Origin: Thermoplasmata archaeon
Lineage (GTDB): Archaea > Thermoplasmatota > Thermoplasmata > Lutacidiplasmatales > UBA184
Direction: 5' to 3'
DNA length: 64,000 nt
Assembly (NCBI GenBank): GCA_027306505.1
Contig: DAHUZP010000057.1
Coordinates: 62,001 to 126,000 of the forward strand
How positions within the stretch are numbered: position 1 is the first letter of the stretch; each line of letters begins with the position of its first letter. The notes beneath the pieces were generated by a model that was not told the DNA's origin, ran no database searches, and saw nothing but the letters and a program-made list of their open reading frames with translations. This document shows positions 49,323-58,414 of the stretch, piece by piece. The translations under genes were made by a program, and so were the position numbers.

Positions 49323-49871
49323 ATGGCAAAGATCCGGATCGAGAACGTCGTCGCGTCGACCTCCCTCGGAGACGAACTCGACCTACAGGCCATCGCGCTC
49401 GCGCTCGATGGTGCGGAGTACGAGCCGGAGCAGTTCCCCGGTCTCATCTACCGCCTGAAGGAACCGAAGACCGCGATCCTGCTCTTCCGTAGCGGTAAGG
49501 TGGTCTGCACCGGCGCGAAGAGCATGGCCGAGGTGGAGGAGTCGATCCACAAGGTCGCCCAGCAGATCCGCAAGGCGGGGCAGAAGGTCAACACCCGCCC
49601 CCGCATCGAGGTCCAGAACATCGTCGCGTCCTCCGACCTCGAGTCCGAGATCAACCTCAACGCGATCGCCGTCACGCTGGGCCTCGAGCGCGTCGAGTAC
49701 GAGCCGGAGCAGTTCCCCGGGCTCGTCTGCCGCATCGACGAGCCCCGCGTCGTCGTGCTCCTCTTCGGGAGTGGAAAGCTCGTCTGCACGGGGGCCCGCA
49801 AGCCTACCGACGTCGAGGTGGCCGTCCAGAAGATCACCAAGGAGCTCCAGGGCGCGGGCCTCCTGCGCTGA
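49323..49871 (+). CDS. tbp: TATA-box-binding protein (TBP)
   Basis: A 182-residue archaeal TBP made of two direct repeats of about 90 residues. Repeat 1 has IENVVASTSLGDELDLQAIA, EYEPEQFPGLIYRL and LLFRSGKVVCTGAKS. Repeat 2 has VQNIVASSDLESEINLNAIA, EYEPEQFPGLVCRI and LLFGSGKLVCTGARK. Both pairs of DNA-intercalation loops and the saddle strands are intact. It nucleates transcription initiation with TFB and RNA polymerase. The ATG at 49323 gives the usual MAKIRIENVV start; a TTG at 49308 is disregarded. Confidence 0.97.
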   Translation: MAKIRIENVVASTSLGDELDLQAIALALDGAEYEPEQFPGLIYRLKEPKTAILLFRSGKVVCTGAKSMAEVEESIHKVAQQIRKAGQKVNTRPRIEVQNIVASSDLESEINLNAIAVTLGLERVEYEPEQFPGLVCRIDEPRVVVLLFGSGKLVCTGARKPTDVEVAVQKITKELQGAGLLR

Positions 49872-49956
49872 GGAGCCTCCAGGACGGTCCGGTCGGGGTG
49901 CTTCGGCGCCCTCGAGCGAACAGGTCATCGGCCGGGCGGAGGAGATTCTTCGCCCC

Positions 49957-50865
49957 ATGCCCTCGCGCGAAGTGCTGCTCGAGCTCCCCATCGTCGACCA
50001 CCACGCCCATCTGAGGCCGGGCCCCTCGGGACTGGAGGCGGCCGGCGCCTTCGCCTCGCAGGGAGGGACGCACCTCTTCCTCGCGACCCAGAACTACTTG
50101 CCCCGGGCCCCCCGCTCGCTCGAGGAGTACCGGACCCAGTTCGAGACCACGGAGGAGCTCGCCCTGGCGGTCGAGAAGGGAAGCGGCCTCCGTGTCTTCG
50201 TCGTGCTCGCCCCCTACCCCATCGACCTGGTGCATGTGCACGAGGCGATCGGGCTCGAACGGGCGGAGGAACTCCAGCACTCGGCGATCGATCTCGCGCT
50301 CGATCACGTGCGTGAGGGCCGGGCGGTCGCCCTGGGGGAGGTCGGAAGGGCGCACTTCCCGGTCGACGAACCGGTGAAGGCGGCGTTGGAGCGCGTCCTC
50401 GACCATGCCCTGGAAGGGGCGAAGCGGACGGGGTGCCCCGCGGTGCTCCACACCGCGGACCTCGACGCTCTGGGCTACGGGGAGCTCTCCCAGCGTGTCC
50501 GTCACAGCGGGCTCACGGCGGAGAGGGCGGTGAAGCACTACGCTCGGACCTACGTGCCGCCCGAAGGTCGGGCGGGCCTCACGCCCTCCTTCCTTGCGAA
50601 ACGGGACGTGGTCCGCTCCGCGCTCGGCGAGAGCGGTCCGTTCTTCTTCGAGACCGACTTCCTGGACGACCCGACGCGCCCCGGGGTCGCCTTGCCTCTC
50701 GACACCGTCGCGCGCCGGGCGCGCGCGATCCTCACCTCATGCGAGCCTGCCCGGTTCGAGGAGACGGTCCGGGCGCTCACGATCCCCTTCGTGGAGGCGC
50801 CACGGAAGGTCTATGGCCTCGAGCTCTCCCGCGCCACTCCTTTGCGCCTCACGGTTCCGGCATAA
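49957..50865 (+). CDS. TatD-related metal-dependent hydrolase (COG1831-like)
   Basis: A 302-residue TIM-barrel hydrolase of the archaeal urease-superfamily group. The metal-binding HxH is in IVDHHAHLRP. GAFASQGGTHLFLA, APYPIDLVH, VALGEVGRAHFP, AVLHTAD and FFFETDFLDD supply the other expected ligands. Function is not established for the group; nuclease or phosphoesterase activity is possible by analogy with TatD. The ATG follows a ggaggag ribosome-binding site. The longer upstream frame overlaps the TBP gene. Confidence 0.82.
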   Translation: MPSREVLLELPIVDHHAHLRPGPSGLEAAGAFASQGGTHLFLATQNYLPRAPRSLEEYRTQFETTEELALAVEKGSGLRVFVVLAPYPIDLVHVHEAIGLERAEELQHSAIDLALDHVREGRAVALGEVGRAHFPVDEPVKAALERVLDHALEGAKRTGCPAVLHTADLDALGYGELSQRVRHSGLTAERAVKHYARTYVPPEGRAGLTPSFLAKRDVVRSALGESGPFFFETDFLDDPTRPGVALPLDTVARRARAILTSCEPARFEETVRALTIPFVEAPRKVYGLELSRATPLRLTVPA

Positions 50866-50926
50866 GGGCGGCAGGTCACTTCATCAGGGCGGGCGGTCGA
50901 TCGGTCGGTCCGGGGGCAGGCAGAGC

Positions 50927-51697
50927 ATGGGACAGGCGAACGGGAGCAGGGGCCGGCCGCGGTCCGTCGACCGGAGGTCCGCCGCGAACGGGAGGGCGAA
51001 GCGAGGACGCAAGGCGCTCCTGGTCGCCGTGGAGGGGATCGATGGGGCGGGGAAGACCACCCTCCTCGCCCTCCTCGCGGACGGACTAGCCTCCCGAGGG
51101 TGGAGGGTGGGGCGGTGGAAGGAGCCCTCCGACTCCCGTCTGGGCCTGGAGGCGCGCCGGATCTCGGGGGCCTCGCCGGCGGCCGCCGCGCTGCTCTTCA
51201 CCCTGGACCGCGGCGCGAGCTCCCCGGACCTGCAGGCGCTCCGGGCCCGAAGCGATGTGGTCCTCTCCGACCGCTCCTACTTCTCGACGCTCGCCTACCA
51301 GGGTAGCGCCCTCAGCGGGCGGGAGCGTCAGACCCTCGAGCGGTTCCAAGCCTCGGTCGCCCAGCCCCCGGACCTGGTGCTCTGGCTCGCCCTCTCCCCC
51401 GCGGTGGCGCTGGGCCGGGTCGCGCGACGCGGCCTCCTCCGCTCCCCCCTCGAACGCCGGACCATCCTGGAGCGGACCGCTCGGGCCTACGCGCGCTACG
51501 CCAGGGAGGAGCGCTCACGCTTCGTGCGGCTGGATGCGCGGCAGGACCCCGAACGCGTGGCCGCCCGGGCCCTGGAGGCCGTGCTCTCCCGACTATCCCC
51601 CTCCTCCACGGCTCCGTCCTCCCCCCGGGGGAGGTCCTCTGACCCGCCCCCGTCGCGTGGAGGCGCGCGACGGGCGAAGGGGAGAGCGAGGCTTTAG
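50927..51697 (+). CDS. tmk: thymidylate kinase
   Basis: A 256-residue dTMP kinase. A basic, Arg/Ser-rich N-terminal extension of about 35 residues precedes the P-loop VAVEGIDGAGKTTLLALLA. The DRS motif region is VVLSDRSYFSTLAYQG, and LVLWLALSPAVALGRVARRG leads into the lid. The enzyme makes dTDP for DNA synthesis. The C-terminal 40 residues are Pro/Ser/Arg-rich. It lies immediately upstream of cdc6 in the same direction, linking nucleotide supply with replication initiation. Confidence 0.9.
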   Translation: MGQANGSRGRPRSVDRRSAANGRAKRGRKALLVAVEGIDGAGKTTLLALLADGLASRGWRVGRWKEPSDSRLGLEARRISGASPAAAALLFTLDRGASSPDLQALRARSDVVLSDRSYFSTLAYQGSALSGRERQTLERFQASVAQPPDLVLWLALSPAVALGRVARRGLLRSPLERRTILERTARAYARYAREERSRFVRLDARQDPERVAARALEAVLSRLSPSSTAPSSPRGRSSDPPPSRGGARRAKGRARL

Positions 51698-51732
51698 TCC
51701 CCGGACCTCCTGCTCCTCCCTCCACGCATCCC

Positions 51733-52893
51733 ATGCCCGAAGAGATCATCCTGCGGGAGGAGACGCTCGACGCCTCCTACCTTCCTCCCTCCCTCCCGCA
51801 CCGGGAGAAGGAGCTCGCGCTCCTGCGCGAGCGCTTCAGCCGAGCGATGGCCGTTGGACAGGGCTGGAGCCAGCTCCTCACGGGCGGGGTGGGCAGCGGG
51901 AAGACCGCCCTCGCGCGGTTGCTCGCCCACGAGATCGAGCGCCGCCAAGGGGGGAAGGACCGCGAAGAGGTCCCCCGGACGATCTACGTCAACTGCTGGC
52001 GGCGCAACTCCGACCGCGCGGTCATCCTGGCCCTCTTGAACGAGGTCAACCGACCCGTGCCGGACCGAGGCTTCTCCGTCTCGGAGATGATGGACACCTT
52101 CGAGAAGGGGCTTCGCGAGAGCGCCTCCCCGACCCTCGTCGTCCTTGACGAGGTGAGCACCCTGCTCAAGGCGGGCAGTAGCAAGCTCATCTACATGCTC
52201 ACCCGGGGGCGCGAGGTCGGACTGGGCCCCCTCTCGCTCCTCCTCGTCGCGCCCCAGGACGTCCTCCCCTTCCTCGACGCGGCGACCCGTAGCAGCTTCG
52301 GGGTCACCCACCGGCTCCACCTGCGGAAGTACGACCGGGCGCAGCTCGCCGACATCGTGCTGGCACGGGCCTCCCTCGCCCTGCGTCCCGGGGTGCTCGA
52401 CCGCTCCCTCGCCGAGCAGGTCGCCCGGGTGGCGGAGGCTCAGGGGGACGCCCGTCTCGCTCTCGAGCTCCTGGGGGGGGCGGCTCACCGTGCGGAGGAG
52501 CGCGGCGCCCGCGAGATCTCCGCCGAGGACGTCCGCTGGGCGAAGGCCTCCATCTACCCCACCATGACGGAGGAGAAGCTCGAGGGGCTCGCTCCCCCCT
52601 CCCTCCTGGTCCTCCTCGCGCTCGCTCGAACGCTCAAGGGTCCGGGCACCTGGGCCGCGCTGGAGAAGGTCCGCAAGGCCCACGCCTCGGCCTGCGAGGA
52701 GTTCGGGGTGGTCCCCGGGAGCCGGGTCAGCTTCTGGCGGCTGGTGAAGGGGCTGGAGCACGAAGGGCTCCTCGAAATGGAGTACGCCCATCGGGGAGCC
52801 CCCGCCCGCTTGACGCAGGACGAGATCCCTGCGAGCATGCTGGAGCTGGTCCTCCAGGAACGCCTGGGTCGTTCGTCAGCGGCCACAGGTTAA
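51733..52893 (+). CDS. Orc1/Cdc6-type replication initiator ATPase
   Basis: A 386-residue AAA+ protein of the archaeal Orc1/Cdc6 family. Residues 1-25 hold the typical lead-in LPHREKELALLRERF. Walker A is TGGVGSGKTALARLL, Walker B is LVVLDEVSTLL, and sensor 2 lies in QGDARLALELLGGAAHRAEE. The C-terminal winged helix (about 285-380) includes PPSLLVLLALARTL and VSFWRLVKGLEHEGLLEM. It binds origin DNA and loads MCM. Walker B ends DEVS where most relatives have DE[IVL]D, so it may be a divergent paralogue. No origin repeats were recognised beside it. Confidence 0.87.
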   Translation: MPEEIILREETLDASYLPPSLPHREKELALLRERFSRAMAVGQGWSQLLTGGVGSGKTALARLLAHEIERRQGGKDREEVPRTIYVNCWRRNSDRAVILALLNEVNRPVPDRGFSVSEMMDTFEKGLRESASPTLVVLDEVSTLLKAGSSKLIYMLTRGREVGLGPLSLLLVAPQDVLPFLDAATRSSFGVTHRLHLRKYDRAQLADIVLARASLALRPGVLDRSLAEQVARVAEAQGDARLALELLGGAAHRAEERGAREISAEDVRWAKASIYPTMTEEKLEGLAPPSLLVLLALARTLKGPGTWAALEKVRKAHASACEEFGVVPGSRVSFWRLVKGLEHEGLLEMEYAHRGAPARLTQDEIPASMLELVLQERLGRSSAATG

Positions 52894-55407
52894 ATGGGAG
52901 TGTCCATCTCGGCGCCCTCGATGACCCCAGCGGGCCGAAAGGGCTTCGCGACGCACTCCAGCTCAAAGGGCGGGGCCGCCGGTTCGTCTCGGAGGCAAGG
53001 ATCGGTCCCGGAGAAGCCCACCGGGGAAGCTCCCCCCGCCTCCGCGACGGTCCCTCCCCCCCCACCGCCGGACCGTGCCGGGGTGCCCGAGGTGCAGAGC
53101 CCGCTCCAGCGTGCCCGGGAGCTTCGCGAGGGCGGGAAGCTCGAGGAGGCGCTCGAGGCGAGCGACCTCGCCCTTCGGGCCTCGCCCGGGGACCCCGAGG
53201 CCCGAGAGGAGCGCGGGCTCACCCTGGTGCTCCTCCGACGCCCCAGCGAGGCCCTGAGCGAGCTCGATCAGGTCATCTCCCTCCGCCCGACGCTCGCCCC
53301 CTCCCACGCGGGACGAGGGGCCGCGCTCCACCAGCTCGGTGACCAGGAGCAGGCCCTCGCGGCCTACTCGAAGGCCCTCCAGCTCGACCCTTCCCGGGCC
53401 GAGTGGCGGAAGGCGCGACGAGAGCTCGCGGCCCAGTTCCTGGGGATGGACCCACAGTCCTCCGACCTCCACGCGATCGCGATGGAGGCGATGCGCCGAG
53501 GACTGCGCTCGCTCGCGGTGGAGCTCTCGGACGAGGCGCTCTCGGTCGGGGAGACCGACCCCGAAGCGTGGAGACAGGACGCCCGGGCGCTCCGGGACGC
53601 TCGCCAGTTCGATGACCTGCTCACCCGCTCCCAGGCTAGGCTCGCTCGGTTCTCCGGCGATGCTGTCGCACAGGCCTACCTCGGCTACGCCCTCTTCGGC
53701 AAGGGGGATTGGGTCGGTTGTCTCGAGCCCTTCAAGGCGGCCGAGAAGGACCCGACGGAGCGAAAGGAGGCGACCCTCTCGCGCTCTCGAGCCCTCTACC
53801 GGTTGAAGCGGGAGTCCGAAGCGACCCCGCTGGTCGACCGTCTGCTCGCGGAGAACGATTCCGACCTCGAGCTCCTGAAGCACGCGCTCGCCTCCCCCTG
53901 GGCGCGGCATCGCCCATTCCCGGCCCTGCGTGGCGCCCACCGGCTGGTCCAGCAGTACCCGAAGGACCCGGAGACCTGGAGGGCGCTCGTCGTCGCATCG
54001 TTCCGCGTGGGGCACTACGCCGAGACGGCGGAAGCTGCAGGGAAAGTGCGCGCGCTCGACCCCAATCAGGTGGGGGTGGGGCTCCCGCAGTCCATCGCCC
54101 TCGCCCGTCTCGGTCACCACGCCCAGGCGGCGAAGCTCCTCGAGGACTACCTCAAGGAGGACCCCAACAACCCCGAGGGGTGGCGCGAGCTCGGTCTTCT
54201 GCGCAACCGCATGGGGGAATCGGGACCCGCCGAGGAGGCGTTCCGCCGCTCGGTCGAGCTCGATCCGGACCACATGCCCGCCCGCATGGCGCTCGGGACC
54301 CTGCTCTCCAAGGTCTCCAAGGACGCGGACGCCGAGACGGTCTTCGCGGAGACGACCCGCAAGGACCCCAAGAACGTCGAGGCGTTCTACAATCTGGGGA
54401 TCGTCCGTCAGAAGCTCGGCAAGGACGCGGACGCGGCGGAGGCCTTCCGGGCCGCGCTCGCCCTCGACCGGACCCACGCCAACGCGGCGGCGAACCTCGC
54501 AGTGGTGCTGGCGAGGTCGAAGAGGTACGACGAGGCGGCGAAGGAGCTCGAGGCGACGCTCGCCTTCCGCCCCGATGCGAAGGACCTCAACTTCAACCTG
54601 GGACAGATCTACCTGCTCCAGGGGCGGGCCGACGAGGCCTACCTGCAGTTCAAGCGGGCCCACCGGCTGGACCCCTTCGACTACGAGAGCTGGGGGCACC
54701 GCGGCGCCGCCCTCGCAAAGCTCCACCGGATCGACGAGCGGAGCGCGGAAGGCTGGATGGCCCTCGGGCGCGGGTTCCTGCGTCGGCAGGGCTACGCGGA
54801 GGCGCACGAGTGCTTCCGCAGAGCCCTCGAGCTCGACCCCAAGAACGAGGACGCGAAGCGCCTGCGGGCGGAGAGCCTTTCCTCCGTCTTCGGGGTCGCT
54901 CCGACGGACACCGAGGGATGGCTCAAGACCTCCCGGATGCTCGTCGAGATGCACCAGTTCGCGGACGCGCTGGACGCCCTCTCGGTGGTCCTCATGCTCG
55001 AGCCGGAACATCCCCAGGCGAGGGTGCTGACCGGCCGCTCGCTGCTCGCTCTGCACAAGACCCAGGTCGCCCTCCACCAAGCCGACCTCGCCCTGCGGGC
55101 GGACCCCTCGAACGGGGCCGCTTGGGCGCTCAAGGGCGAGGTGCTGCTCGAGCTCTCGAAGCCGGAGGAGGCGCTCAAGTGCTTCGACTGGCTCGTCGAG
55201 CACGGCTCGAAGGACCCGGCCACCTCCATGTTCCGCGGGGTCACCCTCGCCGCGCTCGGTCGCGGGAAGGAGGCCCTGGAGGCCTTCGAGGAGGCCCTCG
55301 CGGTGGACCCCCACTATCGGGAGGCCTGGCAGCACAAGGGCGTCGAGCTCGAGCGTCTGGGCGAGTACGAGAAGGCTGCGGACGCCTTCGCGAAGGGCTT
55401 CGCGTGA
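52894..55407 (+). CDS. large tetratricopeptide-repeat (TPR) protein
   Basis: An 837-residue protein: a disordered Ser/Pro-rich N-terminus (about 1-65) and then TPRs to the C-terminus. Clear repeats include AREDRGL-like helices near 90, HAGRGAALHQLGDQEQALAAYSKALQLDP in two halves, NPEGWRELGLLRNRMGESGPAEEAF, VEAFYNLGIVRQKLGKDADAAEAF and YREAWQHKGVELERLGEYEKAADAF. TPR stacks bind peptides and assemble complexes; the client is unknown. It starts at the base after the cdc6 stop. The ATG at 52921 would suit a ttaaat sequence at 52888-52893 as a TATA box, so the start is uncertain by nine residues. Confidence 0.85.
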   Translation: MGVSISAPSMTPAGRKGFATHSSSKGGAAGSSRRQGSVPEKPTGEAPPASATVPPPPPPDRAGVPEVQSPLQRARELREGGKLEEALEASDLALRASPGDPEAREERGLTLVLLRRPSEALSELDQVISLRPTLAPSHAGRGAALHQLGDQEQALAAYSKALQLDPSRAEWRKARRELAAQFLGMDPQSSDLHAIAMEAMRRGLRSLAVELSDEALSVGETDPEAWRQDARALRDARQFDDLLTRSQARLARFSGDAVAQAYLGYALFGKGDWVGCLEPFKAAEKDPTERKEATLSRSRALYRLKRESEATPLVDRLLAENDSDLELLKHALASPWARHRPFPALRGAHRLVQQYPKDPETWRALVVASFRVGHYAETAEAAGKVRALDPNQVGVGLPQSIALARLGHHAQAAKLLEDYLKEDPNNPEGWRELGLLRNRMGESGPAEEAFRRSVELDPDHMPARMALGTLLSKVSKDADAETVFAETTRKDPKNVEAFYNLGIVRQKLGKDADAAEAFRAALALDRTHANAAANLAVVLARSKRYDEAAKELEATLAFRPDAKDLNFNLGQIYLLQGRADEAYLQFKRAHRLDPFDYESWGHRGAALAKLHRIDERSAEGWMALGRGFLRRQGYAEAHECFRRALELDPKNEDAKRLRAESLSSVFGVAPTDTEGWLKTSRMLVEMHQFADALDALSVVLMLEPEHPQARVLTGRSLLALHKTQVALHQADLALRADPSNGAAWALKGEVLLELSKPEEALKCFDWLVEHGSKDPATSMFRGVTLAALGRGKEALEAFEEALAVDPHYREAWQHKGVELERLGEYEKAADAFAKGFA

Positions 55408-55467
55408 GGCGGGGTGGCCGGGTCCCTCAGCCTTGATGTCCCTCGGGGACTCTCCCAACGCACGCGC

Positions 55468-56379
55468 ATGACGGGCTCGTTGGTGCAGCTGGGGGCCGCT
55501 CCGCGCCTCCCGCCATGGATCTCCCGGTCGCTCCCGAAGGAGCACTACCCTGAGGTCGCTCGGATCCTCCAGGCGGGGGGGCTCCACACGGTCTGTCGGG
55601 AGGCGCGCTGCCCCAACCTCTCGGAGTGCTGGTCCGCCGGGACCGCGACGCTCATGCTGCTCGGGGAGAGCTGCACCCGCCGTTGCTCCTTCTGCGCCGT
55701 GCGCACGCGCTCGCCGGGAGGGCTGGTCGACACGACCGAGCCCGAGCGCGTCGCCCGGGCCGTAGAGGGCTGGGGACTCTCCTATGTGGTGCTGACCCAG
55801 GTCTGCCGCGACGACCTCACGGACCACGGGGCGTCCATCCTCGCGGAGACCGTGCGCAGGATCCACGAGGCATCCCCCGGGACGAAGGTCGAGGTCCTGG
55901 CGGGCGACCTAGCGGGATCGGAGAGCTCGCTGCGGCACCTGCTCTCTTCCCATCCGGACGTGTTCGCGCACAACCTGGAGACGGTCCGACGCTTGAGCAA
56001 GGTGGTCCGCGACCGCCGGGCGGACTACGACCTCTCGCTCCGCATGCTCCGGGAGGCGAAGCAGGCGGATGATCCTGCCAAGGTCACCAAGTCCTCCTTG
56101 ATGCTCGGCCTGGGGGAGACCCAGGAGGAGGTCGTGGAGGCGATGGCGGACCTCCGGCGCTCGAAGGTGGACCTGCTGACCCTCGGGCAGTACCTGCGCC
56201 CGGCGGGCGCGCATTTTTACCCGGTGCACCGGTTCGTGCCTCCCGAGGAGTTCCAGGAGCTCCAGCGGGTCGCGCAGGGGCTGGGGTTCGCCGGGGTCGC
56301 GAGCGGCCCCATGGTGCGCTCCTCCTACCGCGCCGACGAGCTTTTTGAACGTGCCGTGTCGCGGAGGGGCGAGGGCTGA
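55468..56379 (+). CDS. lipA: lipoyl synthase
   Basis: A 303-residue radical SAM enzyme that inserts two sulfurs into octanoyl groups on lipoyl domains. The auxiliary cluster cysteines are in VCREARCPNLSECW and the radical SAM cluster in ESCTRRCSFCAVRT. The final cluster ligand is the RSSY serine in GPMVRSSYRADELF. All are present. The usual VTSVDRDDL reads LTQVCRDDL here. The ATG at 55468 gives the normal lead-in to PPWISRSLP; a GTG at 55414 is an alternative. No lipB, lplA or 2-oxoacid dehydrogenase gene is in the window. Confidence 0.93.
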   Translation: MTGSLVQLGAAPRLPPWISRSLPKEHYPEVARILQAGGLHTVCREARCPNLSECWSAGTATLMLLGESCTRRCSFCAVRTRSPGGLVDTTEPERVARAVEGWGLSYVVLTQVCRDDLTDHGASILAETVRRIHEASPGTKVEVLAGDLAGSESSLRHLLSSHPDVFAHNLETVRRLSKVVRDRRADYDLSLRMLREAKQADDPAKVTKSSLMLGLGETQEEVVEAMADLRRSKVDLLTLGQYLRPAGAHFYPVHRFVPPEEFQELQRVAQGLGFAGVASGPMVRSSYRADELFERAVSRRGEG

Positions 56380-56381
56380 GC

Positions 56382-56768
56382 ATGGCGAAGAAGGCTCGGA
56401 AGAAGGTGGAGGAGGACCAGTCCCTCCGTGAGTTCGCCTTCCCCCACTTCGACGCGGAGAAGTTCATCCTCCACGAGCTGGAGCAGTCCTACTCGACCGC
56501 GGTCGCCCTAGGGCTGGCCCTCGTCCTCGCGGTAGCCTCCTGGCAGCTCACCGCGTTGGGGCTCGCGAACCCGGGCCTGGGCGTGCTGCCCTTCGCCCTC
56601 GCCTCGATCGGCCTCGCCGTCGTGGGCGCTTTCGCGATGGTCTACCTCATCCGATGGGTGCGTCCGAAGTGGGAGGAGTACAAGCGCGGGGACTGGGTCA
56701 GCCTCGTGATGATCTACCTCCTGCTCTGGGCAGGGATCTGGGCCGTGCTGCTCAACGTCTGGGCGTGA
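56382..56768 (+). CDS. small three-helix membrane protein
   Basis: A 128-residue protein with a basic N-terminus (MAKKARKKVEEDQ), a conserved-looking amphipathic segment LREFAFPHFDAEKFILHELEQSY, and three membrane helices (about 40-60, 67-90, 105-127). It starts two bases after the lipA stop, so it is almost certainly co-transcribed. Function unknown. Confidence 0.7.
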   Translation: MAKKARKKVEEDQSLREFAFPHFDAEKFILHELEQSYSTAVALGLALVLAVASWQLTALGLANPGLGVLPFALASIGLAVVGAFAMVYLIRWVRPKWEEYKRGDWVSLVMIYLLLWAGIWAVLLNVWA

Positions 56769-56786
56769 GCGACGGGGAGTGGGGGC

Positions 56787-58298
56787 TCACGGTACTCGGT
56801 CGCCCGCTCCATCTTCTTGCGGCCAGTCCCGCCAGGGCAGGCCACGCTCGTAGAGCGCGCGGAGCGCTTCCAGGAGCGCGGGGGAGCCCGCGAGGACCTC
56901 GGTGGAGGCCGCGGGGGCGATGAGGCGGACCGCCCCGCGGCGGGTCACCGGCTCCTGCAGGTTCTTGCCGAAGCCCATCTGAGCGAGCTCCTTGCGAAGG
57001 AGCCCCACCACATCGCGGACCGAGCGTTCCAGGTCCACTTGGAGGTGCCCGGTAGAGGCAAGGTAGGGGCCGTTCCGCAGGCCCGGGGCGCCGGGGCTCC
57101 ATCGCTCCAGGAACTTCGCGGTCTCCCGTGACCCGACGGGGGGGCCGGCGCGGACCATGGTGGGACCGAGCTCCGCCCGGTCGATCTCGGCCAGGACCGC
57201 GGCCTCGCTTCCACTCTTCGCGGAGGAGGTCCGCAGGACCTCGAACCCCCAGCGCTCGAGCGGGCCCACCAGCGCCCGCTCGCACTTGCGGAGCTGAGGG
57301 TAGAGGATGTCGTCGACCAGGTCAGGGGCCGGGAAGGTGAGCGCGACCACCTCGGTGCCCCGGGACCGCTGGGTCGCCTGGAGCTCCTCCACGGAGCGCA
57401 CGGGCCGCTTGGGAGGGAAGAAGAAGGCACGCCGGGGCCGGGCGTGGTAGACCTGGGCGGCCATGAGGAAGAGGGCGAAGTTCTCCCGGGAGAGCGCGGA
57501 AGCGACGTTGCGGTGGGGATCGACCGGGTCCGGGAGGACCAATGCCACCTCGGCCGAGGTGGCGGGCTCTGGCCCGGGGGGGCAGAGGCGCTGGGGGATG
57601 TACCAGCTCGTGGCCTCCTCCAGCAGCGCCGCGAGAGACCCGTACCGGACGATGAGGAGCTCCACCAGGTAGCCCGAGAACCCCTCGGTACGGGTGTCCG
57701 CTCCGTAGATCCCAAGGGTGCGCAGGAAGCGTTTGAGCAGCCGGACCTCGTCCTTCGCCCGGGGGTTGAGGCGGGGGGCGAGGTAGGCGTGGTGGAAGGG
57801 GGTCCGGTCCACCGCCGTCTGGGGTCGGTCGGACCGGGTGACCTCGTAGCCGGGGACCGCGTCCACGTCGAACCCTTCGAACTCCCCCCTGAGGTAAGGG
57901 TGCTCCGCGTAACGCTTCTCGGGCGACCGGAGGAGCGCCCCCGCGAGCGTGAGCCCGAGCTCGCTCAGCTTCTCCCGGGGGAGGCTGGGGTCGAAGAGCA
58001 GGAAGAGGTCGAGGTCCAGTCGGCCCCCACTGGAAGGGGGGAGGTAGGTCTCCCGGGCAGCGCTGCCCGCGACGAGCGCCTTGCGGAGCGGGATCGAGCG
58101 CTTGGCGGCCTCCGAAAGCGCGGCCGAGACGAGCGCCTCCCGAGCGTGGGCGAGCGACCGGAGCTCCTCCTCGGTGGGGCGCAGTCGCTCCGCGACCTCC
58201 AGCTCCATAGGGGAGGGGGGTGGCGGAGGAGCGGCCTCCGGCGCCTCCGGGGTCCCGCCGCCGGTCGGTCCGTGGGTGGGCGGGCGAGCTCCGGGCAT
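56787..58298 (-). CDS. cca: archaeal class I CCA-adding tRNA nucleotidyltransferase
   Basis: A 503-residue enzyme that builds or repairs the tRNA 3' CCA end. The catalytic head carries the class I motif VAGSAARETYLPPS then LDLDLFLLF (the two metal-binding aspartates), with the third carboxylate in GFDVDAVPGYEV. The neck, body and tail domains follow, including FHHAYLAPRLNPRAKDEVRLLKRFL and YGADTRTEGFSGYLVELLI. The first 30 residues are Pro/Gly-rich; an ATG at 58208 would give a start closer to other archaeal enzymes. It diverges from the AmmeMemoRadiSam gene. Confidence 0.93.
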   Translation of the reverse strand: MPGARPPTHGPTGGGTPEAPEAAPPPPPSPMELEVAERLRPTEEELRSLAHAREALVSAALSEAAKRSIPLRKALVAGSAARETYLPPSSGGRLDLDLFLLFDPSLPREKLSELGLTLAGALLRSPEKRYAEHPYLRGEFEGFDVDAVPGYEVTRSDRPQTAVDRTPFHHAYLAPRLNPRAKDEVRLLKRFLRTLGIYGADTRTEGFSGYLVELLIVRYGSLAALLEEATSWYIPQRLCPPGPEPATSAEVALVLPDPVDPHRNVASALSRENFALFLMAAQVYHARPRRAFFFPPKRPVRSVEELQATQRSRGTEVVALTFPAPDLVDDILYPQLRKCERALVGPLERWGFEVLRTSSAKSGSEAAVLAEIDRAELGPTMVRAGPPVGSRETAKFLERWSPGAPGLRNGPYLASTGHLQVDLERSVRDVVGLLRKELAQMGFGKNLQEPVTRRGAVRLIAPAASTEVLAGSPALLEALRALYERGLPWRDWPQEDGAGDRVP

Positions 58299-58383
58299 GG
58301 TCCGGCCGAGCACCCTCCCCCCTCTTGAGACCTGCTGGCCCCGGGAGGGTCGTCCTCCCGGCGAGTCGGGAGCGCACCCAGTC

Positions 58384-58390
58384 GTTATCC
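58384..58390 (+). promoter_or_regulatory. TATA-like box for the AmmeMemoRadiSam gene
   Basis: gttatcc is centred 28 bases before the ATG at 58415; weak match but correct spacing. Confidence 0.3.
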
Positions 58391-58414
58391 CTGCGGGGCC
58401 CGTCCTTCCCATCG

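Noticed and set aside
51698-51732. Possible replication origin next to cdc6
   Set aside because: The gap is only 35 bases, is not AT-rich, and no repeated ORB-like element was recognised there or in the flanks.
52963-55866. 967-codon open frame opposite the TPR gene
   Set aside because: It is the complement of regular TPR codons; its product has no recognisable fold and runs into lipA.
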